From: Glomus cerebriforme
Lineage: Eukaryota > Glomeromycota > Glomeromycetes > Glomerales > Glomeraceae
Assembly (NCBI GenBank): GCA_003550305.1
Contig: QKYT01000210.1
Span: forward strand, 8,919-30,057
DNA length: 21,139 nt
Direction of reading: 5' to 3'
The first letter of the stretch is position 1. The number at the start of each line of letters is the position of its first letter. The notes under the pieces were generated by a model. It worked only from the letters and a program-made list of their open reading frames with translations. It ran no database searches and was not told where the DNA came from. Below, one piece after another: positions 1 to 7,610 of the stretch. The position numbers and the translations under genes were made by a program.

Positions 1-183
1 TTTTTTATTTTCTTTTTCCCAATCATCACTTTGTTTAATCCATCTTCCGATCATTGGAGCATTTAAATCAAAATGTCTTGCTGCAGCATTTCTTCCATTT
101 ATTAGAGCATATCTAACTACTATCAATTTTTCTTCAATTAAATATGAAGTCCTTTCTCTTACACCAACTTTTTTGTTTGTCAT
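1..183 (-). CDS. N-terminus of a CENP-B/Brinker-type helix-turn-helix protein (partial, runs off the left edge)
   Basis: The minus strand opens with ATG at 183-181 and stays open for 61 codons to the window edge. The product starts MTNKKVGVRERTSY and continues with the motif LIEEKLIVVRYALINGRNAA, then ARHFDL and MIGRWIKQSDDW. This matches the layout of Brinker/Psq/CENP-B-type HTH DNA-binding domains (basic start, 'EEKL.VV.YA...G...AARHF', then 'I.RW'). In fungi and animals these domains sit at the front of pogo/Tigger-type transposases and proteins domesticated from them. Any catalytic DDE domain would lie outside the window, so transposase and domesticated regulator cannot be told apart. About 60 bp upstream of the start lies an inverted repeat (241-319) that could be the element's 5' end. 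The reading frame shows no lesion. Confidence 0.72.
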   Translation of the reverse strand, partial: MTNKKVGVRERTSYLIEEKLIVVRYALINGRNAAARHFDLNAPMIGRWIKQSDDWEKENKK

Positions 184-186
184 TTT

Positions 187-211
187 TTTAAGAACAAGAA
201 TATTCTTAAGA
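187..211. repeat. Short AT-rich dyad upstream of the HTH gene
   Basis: TTAAGAA and TTCTTAA arms flank an AAGAATATTCTT-like core just 5' of the HTH start codon. It could be a regulatory dyad or part of a transposon end. It is short, and AT-rich DNA makes such dyads by chance. Confidence 0.3.
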
Positions 212-240
212 CGCGTAAAAAAAAATTAAGGGGTAAAAAA

Positions 241-319
241 AAAATCGCAAAAATAAGCACTCCTATCAATTTTGATGATCACGTGATTGCAAAAAAGGGG
301 TGCTTATTTTCACGATTTT
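241..319. repeat. Imperfect inverted repeat (24-bp arms, 21/24 paired) around a palindromic E-box: candidate transposon end or tiny MITE
   Basis: The left arm at 241-264 contains TCGCAAAAATAAGCACTCCT. The right arm at 296-319 (AGGGGTGCTTATTTTCACGA and so on) pairs with it at 21 of 24 positions. The 31-nt spacer holds the perfect palindrome ATCACGTGAT at 278-287, with a CACGTG core. The hairpin lies upstream of the minus-strand HTH gene at 1-183, which would fit a terminal repeat of that element. The right arm overlaps the last codons of a LINE endonuclease scrap (310-468), so one element appears to have landed in or next to the other. Confidence 0.55.
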
Positions 320-468
320 ACGATAGTTGCCGACATGACCAAATGATCAGTATTATAATAAAGATAAGGACGGAATTGGATGCTATCTTTTAATTCCAAA
401 ATTAGATCATTATCCATCCATATGTAGTCGATCCTAGATCCTTGTGAAGATGGTTTACCTTTGGGGTA
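310..468 (-). pseudogene. LINE-type endonuclease (exonuclease-endonuclease-phosphatase fold) C-terminal scrap
   Basis: Between two stops the minus strand encodes 52 residues including SSQGSRIDYIWMDNDL, then YLYYNTDHLVMSATIVKS. 'SRIDYIW' and 'TDHLVMSA' are the two closing motifs of the EEP endonuclease domain of non-LTR retrotransposons. The Asp-His of 'TDH' corresponds to the catalytic D-H pair at the end of the fold. The frame starts after a TAA (471-469) and stops in the flanking hairpin, so neither the front of the endonuclease nor a reverse transcriptase follows. Pieces at 679-1225 lie upstream on the same strand and may belong to the same dead element, but I could not link them. Confidence 0.62.
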
Positions 469-678
469 TTATTTATTGATTTTATAGAATTTACTACTAA
501 TTTAAGTGATTTCTTTTCTATTCTGTTAATGGATCTATATAATTTAAATAAAATTATAGTCATATCTTATTTTTTTTTCCGAGACAAGTTAATTGAATTT
601 ATTGTATTAATGTCAAATTGATGAATACATTATATATATTATGAATACATCCTCTAAATCCTTAGTACAAACTGGTCC

Positions 679-1225
679 TTACACTTTATCTAGTAGACTC
701 TTGACCTGTACCAAGTGATTATCTATGCTAATAGGATTAACTTCTAAGGAACCTTCTAAGCTAACCATTTGAATATCCATTTCTAATTTATCTATGCTAA
801 AATTATTATTGTTATAATTATCTTTACAATCATTATTAAAACCTAAATCCTTCTTATTATTATTAAACCCTAGAAATTTCAGAATATCCTTGCTATGCAT
901 ATAGGTAATCTTATCTCTTAAACTGTATAATTTTTTGATTAAATAAGCACCCTTTATTATCTCTTGTTCTATAAACTTTTTCACAGTGATATAGCCTTGT
1001 GTCATTACTTGAGAGAGACATGTAGAGTGATCTGCTATACGATAATTGAATTTGTCATATTTGACCCCATCCACATAATGGTGAACTTTTTAAGGGGGCA
1101 GGAGTGGAAGAGCTAGAAATGGTAATACTGGAGTGCAAATTAGACTTTTCAAATTCCCAGGTTTTAAGCAACTGATAATGTGGAAGCCAAATCTTGTTAT
1201 AGAAGCCCTTATATAGTATGGCCAT
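679..1225 (-). pseudogene. Unrecognised ORF pair in two frames (likely frameshifted gene remnant)
   Basis: A first frame starts at ATG 1225-1223 and gives 56 residues beginning MAILYKGFYNKIWLPHYQLL, with a Ser/Thr/Pro-rich stretch, ending at TGA 1057-1055. A second frame overlaps it and stays open from about 1089 down to 679. It has no ATG before the VMTQGYITV stretch; the codon at 1074-1072 is GTG, which is not a normal eukaryotic start. The second frame carries an imperfect repeat (LGFNNNKKD then LGFNNDCKD) and Asn runs. One reading is a single gene broken by an indel near 1075-1090; another is two exons. 'YNKIWLP' is reminiscent of tails of LINE-encoded proteins, but this is a weak hint. 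Function unknown. Confidence 0.4.
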
Positions 1226-1530
1226 ATCTTATTAATTTATTGTAAGAATAAAAAAAATATTATTACATGTATTTTTAATAATCTTAATAATTTTAATATA
1301 TTAAAGGATCTTTAATTAAATAAACTGATGTGTAATATATGGAATTTATTTTTTATATTATTTCTAGTAACTCAAGCATAGGATGCAAAATATGTAATAT
1401 AATTTTGAATATAATGTAATTTTTGTTAAATCCCTCAATGAGTAAACCAGATCTCTTTATGGATATAAAGCATGGCCTTTCCTTTAATTAACTAAACTAG
1501 AATTTGCAATAGAGTATCTAACTAAAGAGA
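1226..1530. other. AT-rich intergenic, no gene seen
   Basis: Low-complexity AT-rich sequence. I saw only short open stretches of the length expected by chance. Confidence 0.5.
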
Positions 1531-1728
1531 ATTTGCTATACTAAAGTAATTAATTTTACTGGCAAGATGTGTTAGTTGATTTTTCTGCTATACTAAAGTA
1601 GTTTATCTTGGCAGTATTTCTTATTATTGAATCTGTCATACTGAAGTAGTTTATTTTAGCATTATTTTTCATTGTTGAATTTACCATACTAAAGTAATTT
1701 ATCTTGGCAGTATTTTTTATTATTAGCT
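1531..1728. repeat. Minisatellite: four degenerate copies of a 48-52 bp unit
   Basis: The core (A/C)TATACTAAAGTA followed by a variant of TTTATCTTGGCAGTATTT recurs four times. Cores begin near 1536, 1588, 1636 and 1684, giving spacings of about 52, 48 and 48 bp. Units end with TATTATTGAAT-like sequence and differ by scattered substitutions, so the array is old. No reading frame runs through all copies. Confidence 0.8.
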
Positions 1729-2971
1729 TGTTATAAATTTTTTTTGCAAAAACTTTGTAATATAAGATTATCTTCTAACATTGCAACTTTATAAAAAAGT
1801 TACATAGTTTTTTATAAAACCATCCTATGAATATTAAAAATAATGCTCTAATTAAAAAAATTTATAATTTTAAAAATGTTTAAATTTTCTTATTAAATCA
1901 TTAGTTGAGCAATTCTTTAACAGAAGAACTAGGAAAGTAGTAATAACAGCAGTTATTACTCATGATAATGGCTAGGAAGAAGGAATTGCTTTTTGCTTAT
2001 TTGATCCAATATCTCTGAATAATCAACTTTAAGTGCTAGAGTAAAACATTTTTTGGATAACTTAATTGAAAAAAGGCAATTGATTTTTATATCTAAATAT
2101 CCTTCACTATAAAATCTTTATGATAAAAAATCTAGTTTGTTATAATGATCATATAGTTCTGTTTTTAGAATTCCTGCTTGATGTTTTCAAGAAGATCTCA
2201 TACTATATTAGAATATGCAGGTCATTCTCACGAGTTTACTGCTGAGTTTGTCAAAAAGCAGAAAAATATTATGTAATTTTCTTGTCTAAATAAAAAGTCT
2301 TTACACATTTTTTTGCTTAGAAATGCTTTTATTCCCAACAATTAAGGTACAGTATATATCATTTTCAGATGGACTGTTAATAAGAGTTGGACATTATTTA
2401 TAACTGGTTTAAATTTGCTATTTTAATGCATCATTTAATATGTTATTGAGAAGTGTGAGAGAAGTTTTAATTGAACAACTGTATAATATGTAAATATAAA
2501 GATTTGGTTACTGAAAGAGTTGAAATATTGTATTTTAAAAGAGAATATTCTTTAATAACAATAATAATTTGTATCAAAAAAGTTAATAAAATTATTTAGT
2601 AATAATTTTTGAAGTTAATGCTGTGATATTAATTTACAATCACAATATCATCTTTTATAATTATATTAGGTTTTCATTGTAATACTTCCTAAGATATTTT
2701 AGGTTGATTTTCTTTTTAAGCATAATTACTAATTTAGTATTCTGTTGATGTTAATTATTCATGAGGGGTTTTGCCATTATTTGAATGATTTGATTTTGCC
2801 AATCGTAGTTGGATGTGGAATTACATGTTAAGATTATTCAAATCCATTCTAATATTATTTATAAGTTCATAAGCTATGTAATCCTGTCGAGATTGACTGT
2901 ATTTTTCTATATAATATAAAGTTTTATCAATAATGATGAAACTTCAGATTTTTGCTTGATAATAATGCTAC
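1729..2971. other. Gene-poor AT-rich stretch
   Basis: No gene is supported. A perfect 9-bp inverted repeat, AGTAATAAC / GTTATTACT with a 4-nt loop, lies at 1939-1960. Around 2205-2275 the plus strand reads LEYAGHSHEFTAEFVKKQ-like, which looks protein-derived but is flanked by stops. It may be part of the same relic as 2972-3082. Confidence 0.4.
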
Positions 2972-3082
2972 ATGGCCTGCATTATTTAGAGATGTTACCA
3001 TTCTCAATATTGTCAAGAACATGTAGCTTCTATTATTGATGCTGGGATTCGACCAAGTTTTGCCTGCATATTATTAGAATGA
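2972..3082 (+). pseudogene. Possible relic of a MULE-like transposase or related zinc-binding protein
   Basis: From ATG 2972 the plus strand reads with one in-frame TAG (2987-2989). It includes RCYHSQYCQEHVASIIDAGI, then RPSFACILLE, ending at TGA 3080-3082. The Cys/His spacing followed by 'DAGIRPS....LL' resembles the N-terminal region of Mutator-like transposases. The match is by eye and short. Base composition is a little less AT-rich than the flanks. Confidence 0.22.
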
Positions 3083-3987
3083 TCAACCAAAATATTTTAA
3101 GAGCCTGCATTATAATTGTGCCTCTTGAAGTAAGTTTATAAAATTTGATAATCATCAAACAAAAAAATTTCTTTTATAAAATCTTTAATAATTCATCAAA
3201 CACTTTGACATATTCACAATTTCTTCATATACAAAGTTGAATAAAATTTTGGCATCCTACCAAAGAGAATTTTAACCTTCCCACCAAAGTTAAATAAAAA
3301 TTTCTCAAATAATATGTGCGATTCTTCAATTATTTATTCAGTTCAGGGTCAAAGTGTTCTTCAGTAGGAGTCTGAAGTAGAAAGATTTTGTATTTGAATT
3401 TTTATCACAATTTGAAATCACTTTGAAATATTTTCTTATCATCTGTATACATTACAATAAAATTATTTTTAATTAAAAAAAGTAATGGAAACTAACAATA
3501 TTTCCATTACGAGATAATACTTCATAATTAATTCTTTATTATAATTTCTGATTTCTTCTCATACTGTCATTAGAGAACCAATTCTATTCAACATTGGCCT
3601 GTTGTCATTGTCAATATAGCCAAGTTAACTTTTAAACTATATGATTTTTATCTTTTAAATTTATGAGAATTTTGATGTATCTACATAATTCTTAAGTTCT
3701 TATTTTTCCATACATCAAATTCTATAAAAATTATTCACCATCAATAGTTTTACATAAGTCGATAGGGACATTAATTTCTTCCAACAATCATGGGAATGAG
3801 GTCATGTTTTTGTTTCTAATATATGAAATCTGTTTTCAATAACATTTATATTTTTAAGAATATATTACTAAATATAAGTGGGTCTTCTAATAGAATAAGT
3901 ACAATCAGTGTAATTAGATATTAAAAAGTACTACTTTTTAACTGGATAAAATGTAAGCTTTTAAATAAATTTTTTATAAGTAAAAAA
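3083..3987. other. Gene-poor stretch with one strong hairpin
   Basis: At 3482-3510 a perfect 10-bp stem (GTAATGGAAA / TTTCCATTAC) encloses a 9-nt loop. A 6-bp CTTCAG/CTGAAG stem lies near 3359-3377. Short minus-strand open stretches (for example LLEEINVPIDLCKTIDGE near 3730-3790) look protein-like but are broken by stops and match nothing I recognise. Confidence 0.4.
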
Positions 3988-4085
3988 TTTTTTTTTTTTT
4001 TTTTAGATTTACGCAAAATAAGATAATCTGACGAGTAAAAATTAGGCTGACGGCTGTGCCCATAGTGGCTTTTTAACAAAGCCAC
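3988..4085 (-). mobile_element. Candidate 3' end of a non-LTR retrotransposon (stem-loop, short 3' UTR, poly-A tail)
   Basis: Read on the minus strand, a perfect 8-bp stem (GTGGCTTT / AAAGCCAC, 5-nt loop, 4065-4085) is followed by about 60 nt of less AT-rich sequence containing GGGCACAGCCGTCAGCC and GCGTAAATCT. A run of 17 A comes next (plus-strand T at 3988-4004). A stem-loop shortly before a poly(A) tail is the usual anatomy of a LINE or SINE 3' end recognised by the element's reverse transcriptase. No clear target duplication was found, and the 5' part is missing or too diverged, so a severely 5'-truncated insertion is the best reading. Confidence 0.4.
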
Positions 4086-4578
4086 ACATTACATAATTTG
4101 ATTGTCTACAATTTCTGGTTAGTTACCTGTTATATAATTATAACAAAATATAAGCTCGTAAAAGGTATACATAAGTCTCAAATAACATTATTCTAACATA
4201 CAAAAACTTTAAAGCAGGTCATGTGTCGATATTATTATTATTTGATTCACTGTACTACTGAATTTCCAATACCAGATGTTGTATCAATTATAAAAGCATG
4301 TGGCAAATTTTTATTTCACTCATGATGTACACTCTACCTATAGAAAGACAAACTCATTAAATTGATGTAATAAATTAATAAGAATTTAAAAATTTTTGTA
4401 ATATTATCATGAATTTGTATTCATAGTCTTTCACATTAATGAAAATCTTTCATTTGATAAGAGCCTAACATAAAAAGAGGACAAAAAAAAATATTTATAA
4501 TATATTCAATATTCAAAACATTATTTATACTTCATCATTTATAATTCTTTTAATCCAAAATTTCTTTATATTGTAAAT
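4086..4578. other. AT-rich intergenic, no gene seen
   Basis: Nothing convincing. A short minus-strand open piece near 4255-4315 reads NLPHAFIIDTTSGIGNSVVQ, which looks protein-derived but is unassigned. Confidence 0.4.
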
Positions 4579-4827
4579 GTTTGCAAACAGGACCCAGAAA
4601 TATATATAAAAGGGTCGGGTTTAAGTTTGCATATTTTGACAAAAAAACTATGTAAATCTTTCCTTTTTTAGACAATTTTTGATAATGCAAGTCAGAATTT
4701 ATTACTAATTATAGTATCTGACTGACATTATCATAATTCCGGCCCTGAAAAAATGCGTACAGCTAATAGTAAAATTCGGTTGGCTCAACCTGACTCCCAT
4801 ATATATATTTCTGGGATCTTTGCAAAC
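4579..4827. repeat. Outer palindromic repeat split by a MITE
   Basis: Left arm 4579-4608 begins GTTTGCAAAC and continues AGGACCCAGAAATATATATA. Right arm 4800-4827 is its reverse complement with one substitution and a 2-nt gap. The two arms abut the (TA)n ends of the MITE at 4612-4798. Without the MITE, the arms would form a palindrome of about 56 bp centred on TATATA. The second MITE copy at 10396-10534 lacks these arms, so they belong to the insertion site and not to the MITE. Confidence 0.75.
4612..4798 (-). mobile_element. MITE copy 1 (TA-flanked, GGGTC... termini)
   Basis: The ends read GGGTCGGGTTTAAGTTTGC on the left and GAGCCAACC-type sequence finishing ...CTGACTCCC on the right, next to TATATA on both sides. 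Its reverse complement matches 10396-10534 almost throughout, including GCCAACCGAATTTTACTA, GTACGCATTTTTTCAGGGCC and AACTTAAACC blocks. Inside is a hairpin: GATAATG...GTCAGA near 4681-4697 pairs with TCTGAC...CATTATC near 4718-4734. It carries about 47 bp (4631-4680) that copy 2 lacks. Short TIRs and apparent TA targets suggest a Tc1/mariner-type non-autonomous element. There is no coding capacity. Confidence 0.8.
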
Positions 4828-5572
4828 TACTTTTGATTTGTGACAAAAATTGAACAAAATTTTGACCTTAATTTTCTTCATTTATATTTTAAAAAGTTTG
4901 AATATTATAATCATACAATTTCTTATTTACTATGAACATTTAAATTTTCCATAATTATCACAGATTAATTCATCTTTGTGCCAATAAAAAATTAATTATA
5001 TCAAAGAAACTTTTAATATTAATTTTTTTATCTTGGAATTCATGTTTACAACTTTTTACAAAGATATGAAATTTTAGCTAATCATAGAATAGGAAGAGCA
5101 AAATACGCATCTTGAAGTTTTAATGTAAGAAAAATTGTCACCAAATAAATAAATAAATGAAAAATATTAGTTTGGAATTTTAATCGCATCAGCCATGATA
5201 GTTTTGTCTGATCCTAAAGATGAATAAACGAATAATATATTTAAATCAATTTTAACAATTTATTAACTATTTGAATATAATAAAATATTCATGCAAAATA
5301 TATGCATTAATCCAGTCTGAACTGTTCTTCAAACCATAAGTCAAAGAAAATGTTTATAGTCTTGTACATTTTATATTGCATCAGGATTTTTATTATATAT
5401 TATGAACTATGAAAGCACTATGGATGGGATTCGAGTAAAGTTCAGTTTTATAATGCATTTTGATAATTTTGATATATATTTTTTTCATTATTAGACTAGT
5501 AAAAATTTAATCTGTAAAATAAAATGAACGATTTTGATTTGAAAATTTACATGATTCATGTCATATTTTTCG
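4828..5572. other. AT-rich intergenic, no gene seen
   Basis: No supported gene. Short open stretches of up to about 49 codons (for example 5551-5697, plus) are within what chance gives in a region this long. Confidence 0.4.
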
Positions 5573-5607
5573 ATTGGATAGTTCATCGGATATCTGATGA
5601 ATCCAAT
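5573..5607. repeat. Interrupted palindrome with 12-bp paired arms
   Basis: ATTGGA + TTCATC (3-nt bulge between) pairs with GATGAA + TCCAAT around a GGATATCT centre. It could be a cruciform-forming repeat or a small foldback element. No second copy was seen in the window. Confidence 0.55.
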
Positions 5608-6020
5608 GATGAAAATCTAATCTTTTTTAATTCAACTGGTAATCATCTTCTGTTGCAACTAATTCATTATGAGCAAATAACCTACACTATTCTTTAAAAA
5701 TATATTTTATATTAGCAGGTTTTTAAGCTGCTTCTTTAATGTACAATACTTTGTTATTTGGATTATATGAAGAGAAAAATTATGAATCAAATATTAAAAT
5801 ATGTATATTTAATATTTAATTTAGTTTTCAAAATTTTCAGATTTTTTTACGATTTATTTTTTCATGAAACGATTTGTTTATCATTAAATCATATATTAGG
5901 ATGTAAATAAATTTATTAAAGAATGTGATATAGTGAATGAGTTGATCAATGAGTTTATAAGGAAATGTGGGTTGTTAATAATAGAAAACTAATCAGAAGT
6001 ATATATGATTTTAAGTGGTG
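5608..6020. other. AT-rich intergenic, no gene seen
   Basis: No gene, hairpin or dispersed repeat that I can support. Confidence 0.4.
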
Positions 6021-6266
6021 CAGATACAGTACCTTTATTTATTTTATTTTATTTAGAGACGGGGATGCGCTACAAAAATAACTAGAAGAGAATAGAAATT
6101 AAACTATCTACTAAACTAGGAAAGAATTCGTAACTGGGCTCCCCACTAGTAAACTAGGGCGAACTGCCTACGCTAATTCGGAAGAAATAGGTGAGGCCCT
6201 TTCCGCTAATCTAAATTAAAATAAAAACGGTCTGTAGAACTATTGTCAGATACAGTACCTTTATTT
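6021..6266 (-). mobile_element. SINE-like retroposon with perfect 20-bp target-site duplication
   Basis: The 20-mer CAGATACAGTACCTTTATTT occurs exactly at 6021-6040 and 6247-6266. The insert between (6041-6246, about 206 bp) is clearly richer in G+C than its surroundings. On the minus strand it ends in an A-rich tail of AAATAAAAT repeats directly against the duplication, as expected for target-primed reverse transcription. Near its 5' end, TAGCGGAAAGG (6208-6198) fits the pol III A-box pattern TRGYNNANNNG. About 30 nt further, AGTTCGCCC (6165-6157) is a weak B-box-like match. It has no reading frame. The perfect duplication implies a fairly recent insertion. Whether the head is tRNA-derived is uncertain. 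Confidence 0.82.
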
Positions 6267-6286
6267 CTTTTTGATCAAACCTGAAA

Positions 6287-6360
6287 ATAGGTGTGGTCAC
6301 GTCTGACGTCATTTAAATAAATTTTTAAATTTAATACTAACTTCTTTAATAACCACTCAC
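6287..6360. promoter_or_regulatory. Short block with AGGTGTGGT, a CRE palindrome and ACCACTCA
   Basis: ATAGGTGTGGT-like sequence at 6287-6298 is followed by TGACGTCA (6304-6311, the consensus CRE octamer) and closes with AATAACCACTCAC at 6348-6360. A second place, 11244-11296, has ATAGGTGTGGT and AACAACCACTCAA at similar spacing. The two ends are loosely complementary. This could be a degenerate small mobile element or a shared promoter-like block. Confidence 0.3.
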
Positions 6361-6576
6361 TTTATAATTTAAAGATTGGTAGAGTTCTTTTGGTCACTGG
6401 AACTTCTAAGTTAAATATTTATAAATCATTTCATTCAGTAACATTTTACTAGCAAATACCTAATAGCTAATAATAAAAATGTGAATAAAATGACAGATTA
6501 ATTAAACTATTGAAATGTAAATTAAAAGTACATATTTAATTAATATACATCATCATTAAATATTTGACTATTTCAT
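6361..6576. other. AT-rich stretch, no gene seen
   Basis: It lies where the C-terminal MIR part of the relic at 6577-7021 would be expected, but I see no MIR motif left. Confidence 0.35.
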
Positions 6577-7021
6577 TTATTTAGTAAATTCATTTTTAAA
6601 GAATTTATTTAATTTGTTTAATTTGTTTAAATTCTTTTATGATCATTAATCTCTGCATTATTACAAAGAGAATGAGAATCAAAAATGTGAAAGTATTACT
6701 TCAAAAATTGAAAAATTTAATAAAAAATTTTTTGAGAATTTACATTTAATTTCATTCCTCTTTTGAATGTTCCTTTTTCATTTTTCTTTTTCTTTTAAAT
6801 AAATAAAAAATTTAGAAACTTCTAAATTATTTTCAAAACTCAATTATTTTCAAAAATTCTAAGATAGTAAAAGATTTATCAGCAAGAACCGTTTGTTGTA
6901 TAAACTCAAATCATTTGTCTATATCATTGGGAATACTATAATCTCCTAATATAATTGCTCTATTAATTTCAGGTTTAATTAATTCTTTTCGAATAGTGGA
7001 TATGGCAAATTTTCTTATTAA
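6577..7021 (-). pseudogene. Dead paralogue of the Gag-like/MIR gene
   Basis: Three minus-strand pieces occur in the order found in the intact gene at 8202-9475. First, 7021-6833 includes ELIKPEINRAIILGDYSIPN, then FEFIQQTVLADKSFTILEF, with one in-frame TGA at 6913-6911 that replaces a residue before FEFIQQ. Second, 6695-6627 reads SLCNNAEINDHKRI, matching SLCNYAEINNPEEIK of the intact gene. Third, 6603-6577 reads FFKNEFTK, matching FFKAEFMK. Frameshifts and stops separate them, so it cannot make a full protein. At 6640-6700 the resemblance is also visible in the DNA. No MIR part was found. Confidence 0.68.
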
Positions 7022-7339
7022 TTATTTTAAAAAAAAAAAGTTATTTTAAATTGAAAGTAACTTCATAGATATTTTGATTAACTAAAAGCTTTAAAAATTT
7101 CTTCTAATAATAGATTTGTCAAAATATATTCATTCAGATGAATGGATAAAACAAATTAAAGAGCGATATTAATAATATTTCATTTATAATTTTAATTTAT
7201 TATTATTTTCAGTTCCTTGAAAACAGTAATAAATAGTAAATGCGGCTACTAAGTAATAAATTTGTAAGAAAATTTTTAATCTTAAACTGGGAGGAAATTT
7301 TCCCCTAGTCATGATTATATTATGTGATTCTAATATAAG

Positions 7340-7525
7340 CTCTGCTTTAGTTCTACTGATCTAGGCCCTGCTGGCAGCTGTTACCTAAACAATACTGTGC
7401 TGATTACACTACTAAAAGAGTGAATGTATACATGCGCCAATCCTTGTCTTCTCCTTAGGATTTGCTTCACAAATCCTAAGTACATTACTTAAACCCATCC
7501 GGGCTGCTGTAAGCGTGGCTTAAGA
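7340..7525. other. GC-richer structured patch with a strong hairpin
   Basis: The patch stands out from its AT-rich surroundings. At 7454-7480 a perfect 11-bp stem (CTTAGGATTTG / CAAATCCTAAG) has a 5-nt loop. Around it lie GGCCCTGCTGGCAGCTG (7364-7380) and CCCATCCGGGCTGCTG, and CTTAA motifs bracket 7488-7523. No reading frame of note. It could be part of an LTR or SINE or a structured RNA; I cannot assign it. Confidence 0.4.
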
Positions 7526-7610
7526 TATTTCAAATGCAAAAATAAAACAATTTAGTAATTTAAAATGTTCAAACTTTTTATTGAATGTAATTTATATTAA
7601 CAATACAATA

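Noticed and set aside
1531..1728. CRISPR-like array
   Set aside because: Units are contiguous and diverged with no unique spacers, and the genome is eukaryotic.
5551..5697. 48-residue plus-strand ORF (MIHVIFFDWIVHRISD...)
   Set aside because: Length is within chance for this much AT-rich DNA and it contains the palindrome at 5573-5607; no motif.
6157..6208. A true tRNA gene inside the SINE-like element
   Set aside because: The A-box matches but the B-box is poor and no cloverleaf could be drawn by eye.
7454..7480. Rho-independent-style terminator
   Set aside because: The stem-loop is strong, but the context is a eukaryotic nuclear genome and no T run or operon is associated.
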